From a virus: a stretch of 20,740 nt of DNA. Below the pieces are notes generated by a model, which was not told the origin of the DNA, did not search any database, and saw only the letters and a program-made list of their open reading frames with translations. Where the stretch lies: the IMG/VR virus record IMGVR_UViG_3300035698_010760, positions 1 through 20,740 of that record; one strand, given 5' to 3'. Below are positions 1 to 6,321 of the stretch, one piece after another. Each line of letters opens with the position of its first letter. Within the stretch, counting starts at the first letter, position 1. A program made the translations under genes and the position numbers.

Positions 1-1423
1 CCAGATGGTTGAATGCACCTGACGCGGCGTCTACCTGATCCTTATACTTACCGCGGGGGAAGTGCCTCAGCTCTGTCCAGAACTCTATACACCATGGACA
101 GCGACGGAGGAGTACGTTCCCGTGGTTGACCTGACAGGCAAATGGGGTGGCCCGGACGATCTTGTTCTTGCTCACGTTCTCACAGTCGACGACAAAGCCA
201 GACAGGTTGCGTATGGTGTTCTGCGCCGATTCTTTACCACCACTGCCCGGTTCCTGCTCTACCCACACCTCACACTCTTTCCCGTCGAAGATTGCTGTCT
301 GGAGTATGATGTCTTCTCGTTCGGCCGCGTCCCACTGTCCACGAACGACGTCGAGCACTACGAACTTCCCGTCGGGCATCGTGGCCATCTTGACGCCTGC
401 GGTGTAGCACCCCGCCCCCTCGGTGCCTGCCTTGTCCCAGTACCGCACGATCTTGATCAGCTGGGCCGGGTCGTAGTCGATGCAAGCGAGTCCATCGCGG
501 GGTACTTTGAAGATCCCACCACCACGGGGAGTCGGTCGTTGCTGCTCTTGGGTGGCGATAGTGGCTGGATCTGCCATCCGTGCTTCTCGCCCAGCCAGTG
601 CGTCTTCATCATACCGCTCGGGCCAAAGGGGCTGGCCCTCTGTACTGCGGGGGTCTACCACGTCGAGAGAAGTAAAGATCCTGTTCCCCTCATCTGCTTC
701 GTAACGGGCTGGTAGACAGAGCACTTCCCAGTCTTCTTGCTCCATGACGTGACCGAACAGATCGAGCATGTGTGATCTTTGACCGACCAACACATACGCA
801 CCATACCGTTCGTCGTTGAGACGGGTAGACATCGAGTTGTCCCACCAGTCGAGCGTGTTCTGGCGTTCGACATCAGACTCGCCATCCAAGATGTTGTGCG
901 GGTCATCCACTACGATGACGTCGCCGCCCTCCCCAGTCAACCCACCACCTGTCGACGTGGCCAGTCGTGTTCCACCGAAGTTGTTCTCGAACCGTGTCTT
1001 CTCGTTCTGGTCACTCACCATCTTGAAGTCGGCGTACTGCTGCGCCATGAGGGTCTGATAGTAGGGGGCCTGCACGATTCGACGACACTTCACACTGTCT
1101 CTCGTCGACAGCCGCTGGTCGTAAGTACTGTACAGGAACCGTGTGCCTGGTCCACCAAGGAAGTTCGGGTTGTCTACTTCGTCGTCTGAGAGTCGTTGCA
1201 ACCACGACCAGGCGGGCCAGAACACGGACACATTCAGACTCTTCATGTGTCGTGGGGGCATGTTGATGATCAGCCGCTTGATCTCTCCACGGGTTACTGC
1301 TTCGAGATGTTCGCAGACACAGTCGATGTGCCAACCGGACACATAGCCCCGCGACTCAACGTAGATCCACTCACGCGGAATGAAGTGACGCAGCTTTCGC
1401 AGGGAGAGCTCGCGGTTTATCAT
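1..1423 (-). CDS. terL: Terminase large subunit (partial, C-terminal tail cut by window edge)
   Basis: The reverse strand is open without a stop from an ATG at 1423 to position 2 (474 codons). The product is the packaging motor: an N-terminal ATPase that pumps DNA into the prohead and a C-terminal nuclease that cuts the concatemer. The translation shows a Walker A variant MPPRHMKS near residue 57, a Walker B stretch DVIVVDD near residue 175 followed by PHN, the family signature PLWPERYDED near residue 270, and the nuclease strand IVRYWDKAGT near residue 330. It ends in FPRGKYKDQVDAASGAFNHL, the typical last conserved block, so only a short tail is missing. The start overlaps the terS end by 53 bases. 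No strong Shine-Dalgarno precedes it, but MINRELSLRKL matches the usual N-terminus. Identification is secure; the exact start is less so. Confidence 0.95.
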   Translation of the reverse strand, partial: MINRELSLRKLRHFIPREWIYVESRGYVSGWHIDCVCEHLEAVTRGEIKRLIINMPPRHMKSLNVSVFWPAWSWLQRLSDDEVDNPNFLGGPGTRFLYSTYDQRLSTRDSVKCRRIVQAPYYQTLMAQQYADFKMVSDQNEKTRFENNFGGTRLATSTGGGLTGEGGDVIVVDDPHNILDGESDVERQNTLDWWDNSMSTRLNDERYGAYVLVGQRSHMLDLFGHVMEQEDWEVLCLPARYEADEGNRIFTSLDVVDPRSTEGQPLWPERYDEDALAGREARMADPATIATQEQQRPTPRGGGIFKVPRDGLACIDYDPAQLIKIVRYWDKAGTEGAGCYTAGVKMATMPDGKFVVLDVVRGQWDAAEREDIILQTAIFDGKECEVWVEQEPGSGGKESAQNTIRNLSGFVVDCENVSKNKIVRATPFACQVNHGNVLLRRCPWCIEFWTELRHFPRGKYKDQVDAASGAFNHL

Positions 1424-2096
1424 CTCGGCTGGGGGTAGCTTTTGCTGTAAGGTGCTCAAGGAGTTCCAGTTCCTCTATGGAGAGTTTGCTCAAGTCCAGC
1501 TCTGCTTTGTCGACGTCCATGTGCAAGTGCGCATGGTCTATTCGTCCTGCGATGTTCCCTTCCATCTTACGAGCCCACCCATAGCGGTTCTGCATGTTCA
1601 TCATAAACAGTGTCGGGTTGAAGTGTGGGTTGTACAGGTTCTTCCGGCCTCTTGTGTACCACCATGCCTTCGAGAGTTCGGTGCCGATCTTTATGGCTGT
1701 AGCAAACCGCGGATACTTCTCTGTCCACTGGTGGAGTACGTTCTGCGGCTTCCCGAGTACTGGTACGAGTTCGCAAAGGGCGGCGCCGGAAGCGAGCATC
1801 TGCAAAGCTATGACCGGGTGCCAGTTCGGGTTGTAGTGGGTGGGTGTTCCCCCCTTCGGTCCCGGTCTGATCATCTCATAGGATTCTGGTTCTGGTAGCT
1901 CTGCGAGTATGGGAGTGAGGTCTACTGAGTCGGGCATGTACTCGACGGGGATTTCGTTTAGTTTCTTCTTCGTCTTGTCCTGCTGGGCTTGCAGGTCAGC
2001 TTTCGTAGGGGTCGGTGGGTGTCGCCGAGTTCGTTTCTTCTTCGGCTTGTCCTCAAGGGGGACGTCTAAGAGTTTGCGTATTCGTTTGGCCGCCAT
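1371..2096 (-). CDS. terS: Terminase small subunit
   Basis: This 241-residue protein lies directly upstream of the large subunit on the same strand, the usual terS-terL order. Small subunits recognise the packaging site and hand DNA to the large subunit. Residues 1-45 are very basic (KPKKKRTRRH). Residues 85-185 hold the recognisable core: an LQMLASGAALCELVPVLGKP helix-turn-helix-like segment, then WWYTRGRKNLYN and MMNMQNRYGWARKM, a pattern typical of phage small terminases. The C-terminal part (from about 195) is charged and probably contacts TerL. An AAAGGA sequence stands just before the ATG. Assignment rests on the core pattern and on the neighbour. Confidence 0.85.
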   Translation of the reverse strand: MAAKRIRKLLDVPLEDKPKKKRTRRHPPTPTKADLQAQQDKTKKKLNEIPVEYMPDSVDLTPILAELPEPESYEMIRPGPKGGTPTHYNPNWHPVIALQMLASGAALCELVPVLGKPQNVLHQWTEKYPRFATAIKIGTELSKAWWYTRGRKNLYNPHFNPTLFMMNMQNRYGWARKMEGNIAGRIDHAHLHMDVDKAELDLSKLSIEELELLEHLTAKATPSRDDKPRALPAKAASLHSA

Positions 2097-2353
2097 GGTG
2101 TGTCCTTTGTTGCGTATAATATACTTTGGGTTGGGTAGGAATACTAAATTCGTGGGGTCGGTAAGGGGGTAGAGGGGGTGAGAAGTGTAGAAAAGTGGGT
2201 TTTCCCGGTGTTGTAAGTACTTGGTGGGAGTAGGATTAGGGGAAAAGTGTAAAATAGTTGAATTATTTTGCCTGGAAGGGTTTTACTTTGTGTTAAGTTA
2301 AGTTACTTTAATTAGTAGTGAGAGAGAAACACACAACACAGGGAGAAAGCAAG
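2097..2353. promoter_or_regulatory. Divergent control region between packaging and replication genes
   Basis: These 257 bases hold no credible gene. The terS side has an 11-base palindrome GTATAATATAC (2114-2124) that could serve as a -10 for the minus strand (TATATT), with TTTAGT 19 bases further upstream as a weak -35. The middle (about 2150-2210) is G-rich with three runs of four or five G. The right end (2282-2353) is the promoter and leader cassette that recurs at 8939. Transcription probably leaves this region in both directions. Confidence 0.6.
2282..2309 (+). promoter_or_regulatory. Promoter P1 upstream of SNF2 gene
   Basis: TTTACT (2282-2287), 16 bases, then TACTTT (2304-2309), followed by AATTAGTAGTGAGAGAGAAA. 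The same boxes, with the same spacing, occur at 8939-8966, and a close version at 5879-5906. Recurrence upstream of three separate genes supports promoter function. Box strength is moderate by sigma70 standards. Confidence 0.55.
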
Positions 2354-2356
2354 ATG
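2282..2356 (+). repeat. Promoter/leader cassette, copy 1 (copy 2 at 8939-9010)
   Basis: The 75 bases from TTTACT to the start codon align almost end to end with 8939-9010. Shared blocks are TTTACTT, TACTTTAATTA, AGTGAGAGAGAAACACA, and a purine-rich leader ending GCAAGATG. The only notable length difference is about three bases before the Shine-Dalgarno. The cassette places the same transcription start and ribosome site before two unrelated genes. Confidence 0.8.
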
Positions 2357-4039
2357 AAAAACACAGCATCTGATAGCATTCATGACCATAACCGTCCTCC
2401 ACGCCTGCGGGGCGTTCTGATGCAGACTGTCCGGCACAACCGACGCGAGGACGTACTCGAAGTCAGATTCGAATTCAACTGGGACACGGTCGACTGGCTC
2501 CGGGCCACGATGGAAGGTCGACGCGAGTTCGTCAGGTCGAAACAGATCTGGCTGGTCGATGCAAACGTCCACAACACCCACCACCTCCGGGTCCGTGGGT
2601 TCCGGTTCGACAAGTCTGTCCGGGATATGATCACACGACGTAAGGCGAAAGCGATCCAGTTGAAGAAAGGCATCCACCTGGGCGGCATACCCGGACTGAA
2701 AGGCGACCTCCACCCGTTCCAAGAAGAGGGTGTCCTGTTTGTAGAGCAACACGGGGGGCGCGTGCTAATCGGTGACGAGATGGGACTCGGTAAGACAATC
2801 GAAGCCCTGGCGTGGCTACAGTACCGCCAGGACATTCGCCCCGCTGTCGTCGTGTGTCCCGCCTGCGTGAAGTGGAACTGGGAAAGAGAAGCACTCACCT
2901 GGACTTCTATGACGACTCAAGTACTGGAGGGACGGAAGCCGAATCCCGACTTGCTGAAGGCCGATCTCATCATCCTCAATTACGCAATTCTGGGTGGGTG
3001 GAGTCGTCTGCTGAAAGAGAGGGGCATGAAGGCCCTGATCGGTGACGAGATCCAGTACATCAAGAACAGAAAGGCGAAGCGGACAACAGCGTTCAAAGAG
3101 CTGGCACGAAAGATCCCGAATGTCCTTGCCCTGTCCGGGACACCGATCATCTCGAAGCCGATCGAATTCTTCGAGTGCCTGAACATGCTAAGACCGAATC
3201 AGTTCTCCTCCTTCTGGAACTACGCGAACCGATACTGCAACGCACACGAGGCACAGTGGGGCTGGGTGTTCGACGGGGCCACACACACCGACGAACTGCA
3301 CGAGCTGGTGAGCAAGGACGTCATGATTCGGCGGCGGAAGGTTGACGTACTGAAAGATCTACCGGACAAAGTACGAACGGAGATCCCGATCAAGCTCGAC
3401 ACCGAAGGGCAACGGGAATACAACCGCATCCTCAACCACTTCGAGGACTGGTTAATCGAGAAGGGGAAAGATCCAGACAAAATCCCGCCGATGGTACAGA
3501 TGAACTATCTCTGGCAAACTGCTGGGATTGGCAAGGTGAAGATGGTAGCCGAATGGGTCAGGGACTTCCTGGAGAGCGGCGAGAAGCTCGTCCTATTCGC
3601 GTTCCACGTCGAGGTACTGGACCTGCTGGAGAAGGTGTTCCCAAACATCAGTGTCCGTGTGGACGGGTCGACGGCGGGGCGGCAGCGAGAGGAGCACATT
3701 CTCACGTTTCAGAACGCGAAGAAGACACGCCTGTTCCTCGGTAACATCCGAGCGGCTGGGATGGGTATTACTCTGACAGCAGCGAGCAACGTGGCTTTCG
3801 CGGAGTTGCCCTGGACACCGAGCGAGCTGGTACAGGCTGAGGACAGGTGTCACCGGATAGGGCAGGAGGCCGACAGCGTGAACTCGTGGCTCCTGACGGC
3901 ACGTGGTACGATGGACGAGGTGATGAAGAAGATGCTGGATTCGAAGATGCGGACAGTCGGGCAGGTGGTGGATGGTTCGGCCTCGTCGCTAGACATCCAT
4001 TCAGACGTGCAGCAGTGGCTACAGAAGGAGACGAAGTGA
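2354..4039 (+). CDS. SNF2-family DNA helicase/translocase (SMARCAL1-like)
   Basis: This 561-residue superfamily 2 ATPase translocates along duplex DNA and may reanneal or remodel forks. Motifs: GDEMGLGKT (140-148, Walker A), VVCPA (motif Ia, about 166), GDEIQYIKN (230-238, motif II, DEIQ instead of DEAH), LSGTP (260-264, motif III). Near the C-terminus come AAGMGITLTAAS and QAEDRCHRIGQ (motifs V and VI). The basic 20-100 segment resembles the accessory N-terminus of phage SNF2 proteins. The start at 2354 is preferred over an in-frame ATG at 2318, because the latter lies inside the repeated leader and GGGAG precedes 2354. Its stop shares one base with the next start (TGATG). Confidence 0.93.
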   Translation: MKNTASDSIHDHNRPPRLRGVLMQTVRHNRREDVLEVRFEFNWDTVDWLRATMEGRREFVRSKQIWLVDANVHNTHHLRVRGFRFDKSVRDMITRRKAKAIQLKKGIHLGGIPGLKGDLHPFQEEGVLFVEQHGGRVLIGDEMGLGKTIEALAWLQYRQDIRPAVVVCPACVKWNWEREALTWTSMTTQVLEGRKPNPDLLKADLIILNYAILGGWSRLLKERGMKALIGDEIQYIKNRKAKRTTAFKELARKIPNVLALSGTPIISKPIEFFECLNMLRPNQFSSFWNYANRYCNAHEAQWGWVFDGATHTDELHELVSKDVMIRRRKVDVLKDLPDKVRTEIPIKLDTEGQREYNRILNHFEDWLIEKGKDPDKIPPMVQMNYLWQTAGIGKVKMVAEWVRDFLESGEKLVLFAFHVEVLDLLEKVFPNISVRVDGSTAGRQREEHILTFQNAKKTRLFLGNIRAAGMGITLTAASNVAFAELPWTPSELVQAEDRCHRIGQEADSVNSWLLTARGTMDEVMKKMLDSKMRTVGQVVDGSASSLDIHSDVQQWLQKETK

Positions 4040-4251
4040 TGAGTGACTGGCAAAGGTTTGAGAGACGGAGTGGGACGTTTCGTCAATGCTCGTTCTGCGG
4101 GCACGGACACAGCTGGCAGAACGATGATTTCCCCTGTCTTTCGCCGTCTCCGAGTGGCAGGCTGTGTGCCCGACCGAAAGGACACGACGGACCTCATGTG
4201 TCCTGTGGGACAGACTCACACAATCTCGAACGATGGGAGAACAAGAAATGA
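4039..4251 (+). CDS. Small cysteine-rich (zinc-binding) protein
   Basis: A 70-residue protein translationally coupled to the SNF2 gene (TGATG). It contains CSFCGHGH (17-24), single cysteines near 34 and 46, and the block CARPKGHDGPHVSC. The C...GH.GPH pattern is common in small phage proteins and looks like a metal-binding site. AGGAG lies about ten bases before the ATG. No specific function can be given; it may bind nucleic acid or a partner protein. The stop overlaps the next gene by ATGA. Confidence 0.75.
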   Translation: MSDWQRFERRSGTFRQCSFCGHGHSWQNDDFPCLSPSPSGRLCARPKGHDGPHVSCGTDSHNLERWENKK

Positions 4252-4505
4252 TTCCCTGCAGAGTGAGAACAAATGACGACGAGCTGAAAAGGTATACATG
4301 GCCTGAGATGCTCTGTTGCAGGCCACTTCAAGGGGATATGCTCCGGAGTACGACAGATAGGGAAGAAAGACACCACACCAGAATTGCAAAGATCTGCCGA
4401 ATCGTACACTCGGCCCGTCCTGGTGGAGTACCGATACTCGAAGTGGAGATTACACCGATCAGCATGGCAGCATCGGACCATGCTGGTGAGACAGCGGCTT
4501 ACTGA
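4248..4505 (+). CDS. Small protein of unknown function
   Basis: An 85-residue product starting in an ATGA overlap with the preceding gene. I do not recognise a family. It has a cysteine pair (LCC, about 25-27), a charged middle (STTDREERHHTR) and a beta-strand-like C-terminal half (ILEVEITPI). Its position inside a string of coupled replication genes, with start and stop fitted to its neighbours, argues that it is expressed. A Shine-Dalgarno for the next gene follows its stop. Confidence 0.6.
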   Translation: MIPCRVRTNDDELKRYTWPEMLCCRPLQGDMLRSTTDREERHHTRIAKICRIVHSARPGGVPILEVEITPISMAASDHAGETAAY

Positions 4506-4517
4506 GCAGGAGAACGA

Positions 4518-4985
4518 ATGATGAAAAAAGGCACGATCATACTGCTCACCGGGAAGGTGCAGGGCGGGAAGATGACAGTAGCCCAGCATCTCGTAAGCCG
4601 CCACGAATACAAATGGGAATCGTTTGTAAGACCGCTTAAACAGGCAATCTGTGAAATAATGGGGACAGGACCAACCCACCGAGAAGACGGGGACCAATGT
4701 CTCTGGACAGATCTACTGCTCAGAATCAAACTCACGAACAGCCACAAATGGGTGATCTCTAAAGCAGAGTTCGTAGACAAACTGATACTAGAGGATGTGC
4801 CACCAGAACTGACGGAGAGTTTTGACATCTACACAGTTCGGGTCGCGCAAGGTAAATCTGACTTCAACCCTGCCCCTGTAAATCTCCTCCTGGGACACGA
4901 TGGGACGATTGCCCAGCTGGGGCACAATACAGATTTGATGATGACCATGATTAATGAGGGAAGGGTGTGTCATGAAAGATATTGA
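4518..4985 (+). CDS. P-loop protein, deoxynucleoside monophosphate kinase-like
   Basis: 155 residues preceded by AGGAG at 4508-4512. The start IILLTGKVQGGKMTVAQHLV is a Walker A in the dNMP-kinase style (family: LTGKx.SGKDTVA), where the usual Asp after the loop Lys is Met here. WESFVRPLKQAICEIMG follows, matching the segment just after the loop in phage dNMP kinases. Such enzymes phosphorylate dNMPs for phage DNA synthesis. The protein is shorter than the usual 200 or more residues and its second half is not recognisable, so it may be a reduced or repurposed version. ATGs at 4518 and 4521 are both possible starts. Its end overlaps the primase gene by 14 bases. Confidence 0.6.
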   Translation: MMKKGTIILLTGKVQGGKMTVAQHLVSRHEYKWESFVRPLKQAICEIMGTGPTHREDGDQCLWTDLLLRIKLTNSHKWVISKAEFVDKLILEDVPPELTESFDIYTVRVAQGKSDFNPAPVNLLLGHDGTIAQLGHNTDLMMTMINEGRVCHERY

Positions 4986-5874
4986 TTTCGTCAAATTCTG
5001 CCGGGACCACGGGGTCGACTACGATACGACGGACAGAGGGTGGATTCAGGTCCGTTGTCTGTCGTGCGGGGACCCGCTGCACCATCTCGGGTTCCACCCT
5101 GAGTCAGGCGCCATGAATTGCTGGCGCTGCGGCAAGCAAGATCTCGTCACCTACATTCAGCGTCTAACGTCTGTTTCCCTCGGAGCCGCGTATAGTATAG
5201 CCCTCCGCTACAAGACCAGGCACACGGGATTTCTACCATCCCTACAGCGACGTAAGGGAGGAGCCGCTGTGTGCGCTTGGCCCACAGGAACAGGTCTGAC
5301 TTTGGGAACACCAGCAGCCCGATATCTGGTTGAACGAGGATTTGATGCGAGAAAGACGATGCAAACGCACAGTCTGAAAAGCACGGGACCGACTGGCCCC
5401 TACAGATTTCGAATCGTCATTCCGATCAGACTCAACGGAGAACTCGTGAGCTGGCAAACACGGGACTATACCGGGAGACAGGAACCGAAATACCTCACCT
5501 GTGCGGAAAGTGACGAAGTCATCCACCACAAATACATGGTCTATGGTGCCGATCAGGCACCGACACACATGCCAATTCTGGTCGTCGAAGGTGTAACGGA
5601 TGTCTGGCGATTCGGACGTGGCGCTGTTGCTACTTTCGGGACAGGCTGGACGAAGGAGCAGGCAGAGTTTATTGGGGCCAGGTGGAAGAGCATATTCGTC
5701 GCCTACGACCCGGAGCCAGCTGCGCAGAAGAAAGCACGGGAGCTGGCGGAGACGATCGAGATCGTGTGCCCAGACTCGGAGGTCATCGTGCTCGATACAT
5801 CTGAACTGCACGACGGGGATGTGGGAAGCATGAACGCAGGACAGATCAAGGAGCTGCGTGGTATTATTATGTGA
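4972..5874 (+). CDS. DNA primase (zinc finger + TOPRIM, DnaG/T7 gp4 type)
   Basis: A 300-residue primase that makes RNA primers for lagging-strand synthesis. The N-terminus has a four-cysteine zinc ribbon (C29, C32, C50, C53; WRCGK) of the kind that reads the priming trinucleotide. The TOPRIM domain follows: ILVVEGVTD (202-210, with the metal-binding Glu206) and the acidic motif AYDPEPA (244-250). There is no helicase-binding C-terminal domain, so it is smaller than bacterial DnaG. The start at 4972 is chosen over 4954 because GAGGGAAGGG lies ahead of it and MKDIDFVKFC is a natural N-terminus. It pairs with the DnaB-type helicase at 7429. Confidence 0.93.
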   Translation: MKDIDFVKFCRDHGVDYDTTDRGWIQVRCLSCGDPLHHLGFHPESGAMNCWRCGKQDLVTYIQRLTSVSLGAAYSIALRYKTRHTGFLPSLQRRKGGAAVCAWPTGTGLTLGTPAARYLVERGFDARKTMQTHSLKSTGPTGPYRFRIVIPIRLNGELVSWQTRDYTGRQEPKYLTCAESDEVIHHKYMVYGADQAPTHMPILVVEGVTDVWRFGRGAVATFGTGWTKEQAEFIGARWKSIFVAYDPEPAAQKKARELAETIEIVCPDSEVIVLDTSELHDGDVGSMNAGQIKELRGIIM

Positions 5875-5878
5875 TTTC

Positions 5879-5906
5879 TTTACTTTTTAGTTAGATAGTG
5901 TATATT
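5879..5906 (+). promoter_or_regulatory. Promoter P2 upstream of ribbon-helix-helix gene
   Basis: TTTACT (5879-5884), 16 bases, TATATT (5901-5906). The -35 and spacing match P1 and the 8939 promoter. The gene's AAGGAGTAAGTAATATG leader follows at 5929-5945. Confidence 0.6.
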
Positions 5907-5911
5907 ATCTA
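5892..5911. promoter_or_regulatory. Inverted repeat overlapping P2 -10 (candidate operator)
   Basis: TAGATA (5892-5897) and TATCTA (5906-5911) form perfect six-base arms around eight bases that include most of the P2 -10 box. The adjoining gene encodes a ribbon-helix-helix protein, a class that often represses its own promoter through such half sites. Function is inferred. Confidence 0.5.
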
Positions 5912-5942
5912 TAGAAAGTAACACATACAAGGAGTAAGTAAT

Positions 5943-6098
5943 ATGAGCAAGAAACTAGACAAAGCACTGCATCTTCAGCCGTTCCCGGAAGAGCTGAAGA
6001 ACAAGCTGAAATCCAATGCGGCCCTAAAGGGCATGACACTGAAGGGGCTGATCGTCAAGATCTTCACCGACCACCTGGAAAGGGAAGCGGTGTCCTGA
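5943..6098 (+). CDS. Ribbon-helix-helix (Arc-like) DNA-binding protein
   Basis: A 51-residue protein with a strong AAGGAG eight bases upstream of ATG. The sequence begins with a short beta-strand-like LHLQPF (9-14), then helix PEELKNKLKSNAALKG and second helix TLKGLIVKIFTDHLERE, the layout of the Arc/MetJ/CopG ribbon-helix-helix fold. Such proteins dimerise and insert a two-stranded sheet in the DNA major groove. It has its own promoter (5879) overlapped by an inverted repeat, which points to autoregulation and perhaps to control of the replication genes downstream. Confidence 0.8.
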   Translation: MSKKLDKALHLQPFPEELKNKLKSNAALKGMTLKGLIVKIFTDHLEREAVS

Positions 6099-6104
6099 GC
6101 GTGG

Positions 6105-6132
6105 TTGAACCCGCTATGATCCCTTATATATT
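6105..6132 (+). promoter_or_regulatory. Promoter P3 upstream of initiator operon
   Basis: TTGAAC (6105-6110), 16 bases, TATATT (6127-6132). This lies in the 91-base gap after the ribbon-helix-helix gene and would serve the 43-codon gene, the initiator and the helicase. The boxes are closer to sigma70 consensus than those of P1. Confidence 0.5.
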
Positions 6133-6189
6133 ATCGTTGGTTTTTGAACCCCCTTGTAGCACCGAGGGCCTCATAAAAGGAAATGAATA

Positions 6190-6321
6190 ATGACTTTCAA
6201 ACGAACTGGATCATCGAGAATCCTCGACGAGCTGAAACGGTGCTACCCTCATTTCGCGCAAGGCGGAACCTTTTATGGCGGCTCGTCGAGGACTTTCGGT
6301 GATTTAGGGGATCTCACATGA
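6190..6321 (+). CDS. Small 43-residue protein or leader peptide of the initiator
   Basis: ATG at 6190 follows AAAAGGA (6176-6181) with eight bases of spacing, and the frame ends in a TGA that overlaps the initiator's ATG (ATGA at 6318). The product is basic with a Gly/Ser-rich tail and matches no family I know. Coupling to the initiator start suggests either a small protein or a leader whose translation sets initiator expression. The two 12-base inverted-repeat arms lie inside it. Confidence 0.55.
   Translation: MTFKRTGSSRILDELKRCYPHFAQGGTFYGGSSRTFGDLGDLT
6221..6292. repeat. Perfect 12-base inverted repeat of CTCGWCGAG sites
   Basis: TCCTCGACGAGC (6221-6232) and GCTCGTCGAGGA (6281-6292) are exact reverse complements separated by 48 bases. 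Each arm also holds its own small palindrome (CTCGACGAG and CTCGTCGAG). It could be a pair of protein-binding sites or a long RNA stem just ahead of the initiator's ribosome site. Confidence 0.75.

Noticed and set aside
62-1438. Several plus-strand reading frames up to 217 codons at the left end
   Set aside because: They are shadows of the terminase large subunit on the minus strand, whose translation carries all family motifs; the plus-strand products have no recognisable pattern.
2150-2215. G-quadruplex in the divergent region
   Set aside because: Three close G-runs are present, but the fourth is about 18 bases away, outside the usual loop limit.
2318-2353. Upstream in-frame start of the SNF2 gene (and likewise 8975 for the 63-residue gene)
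   Set aside because: Both encode the same short MREKH-QGESK peptide only because the leader DNA is duplicated. The purine-rich ribosome site lies inside that stretch and points to the later ATG.
6101-6160. A tRNA, from two GGTT-GAACCC segments resembling a T-arm
   Set aside because: No acceptor stem, anticodon arm or terminal pairing can be built around them; the first is better read as a promoter -35.
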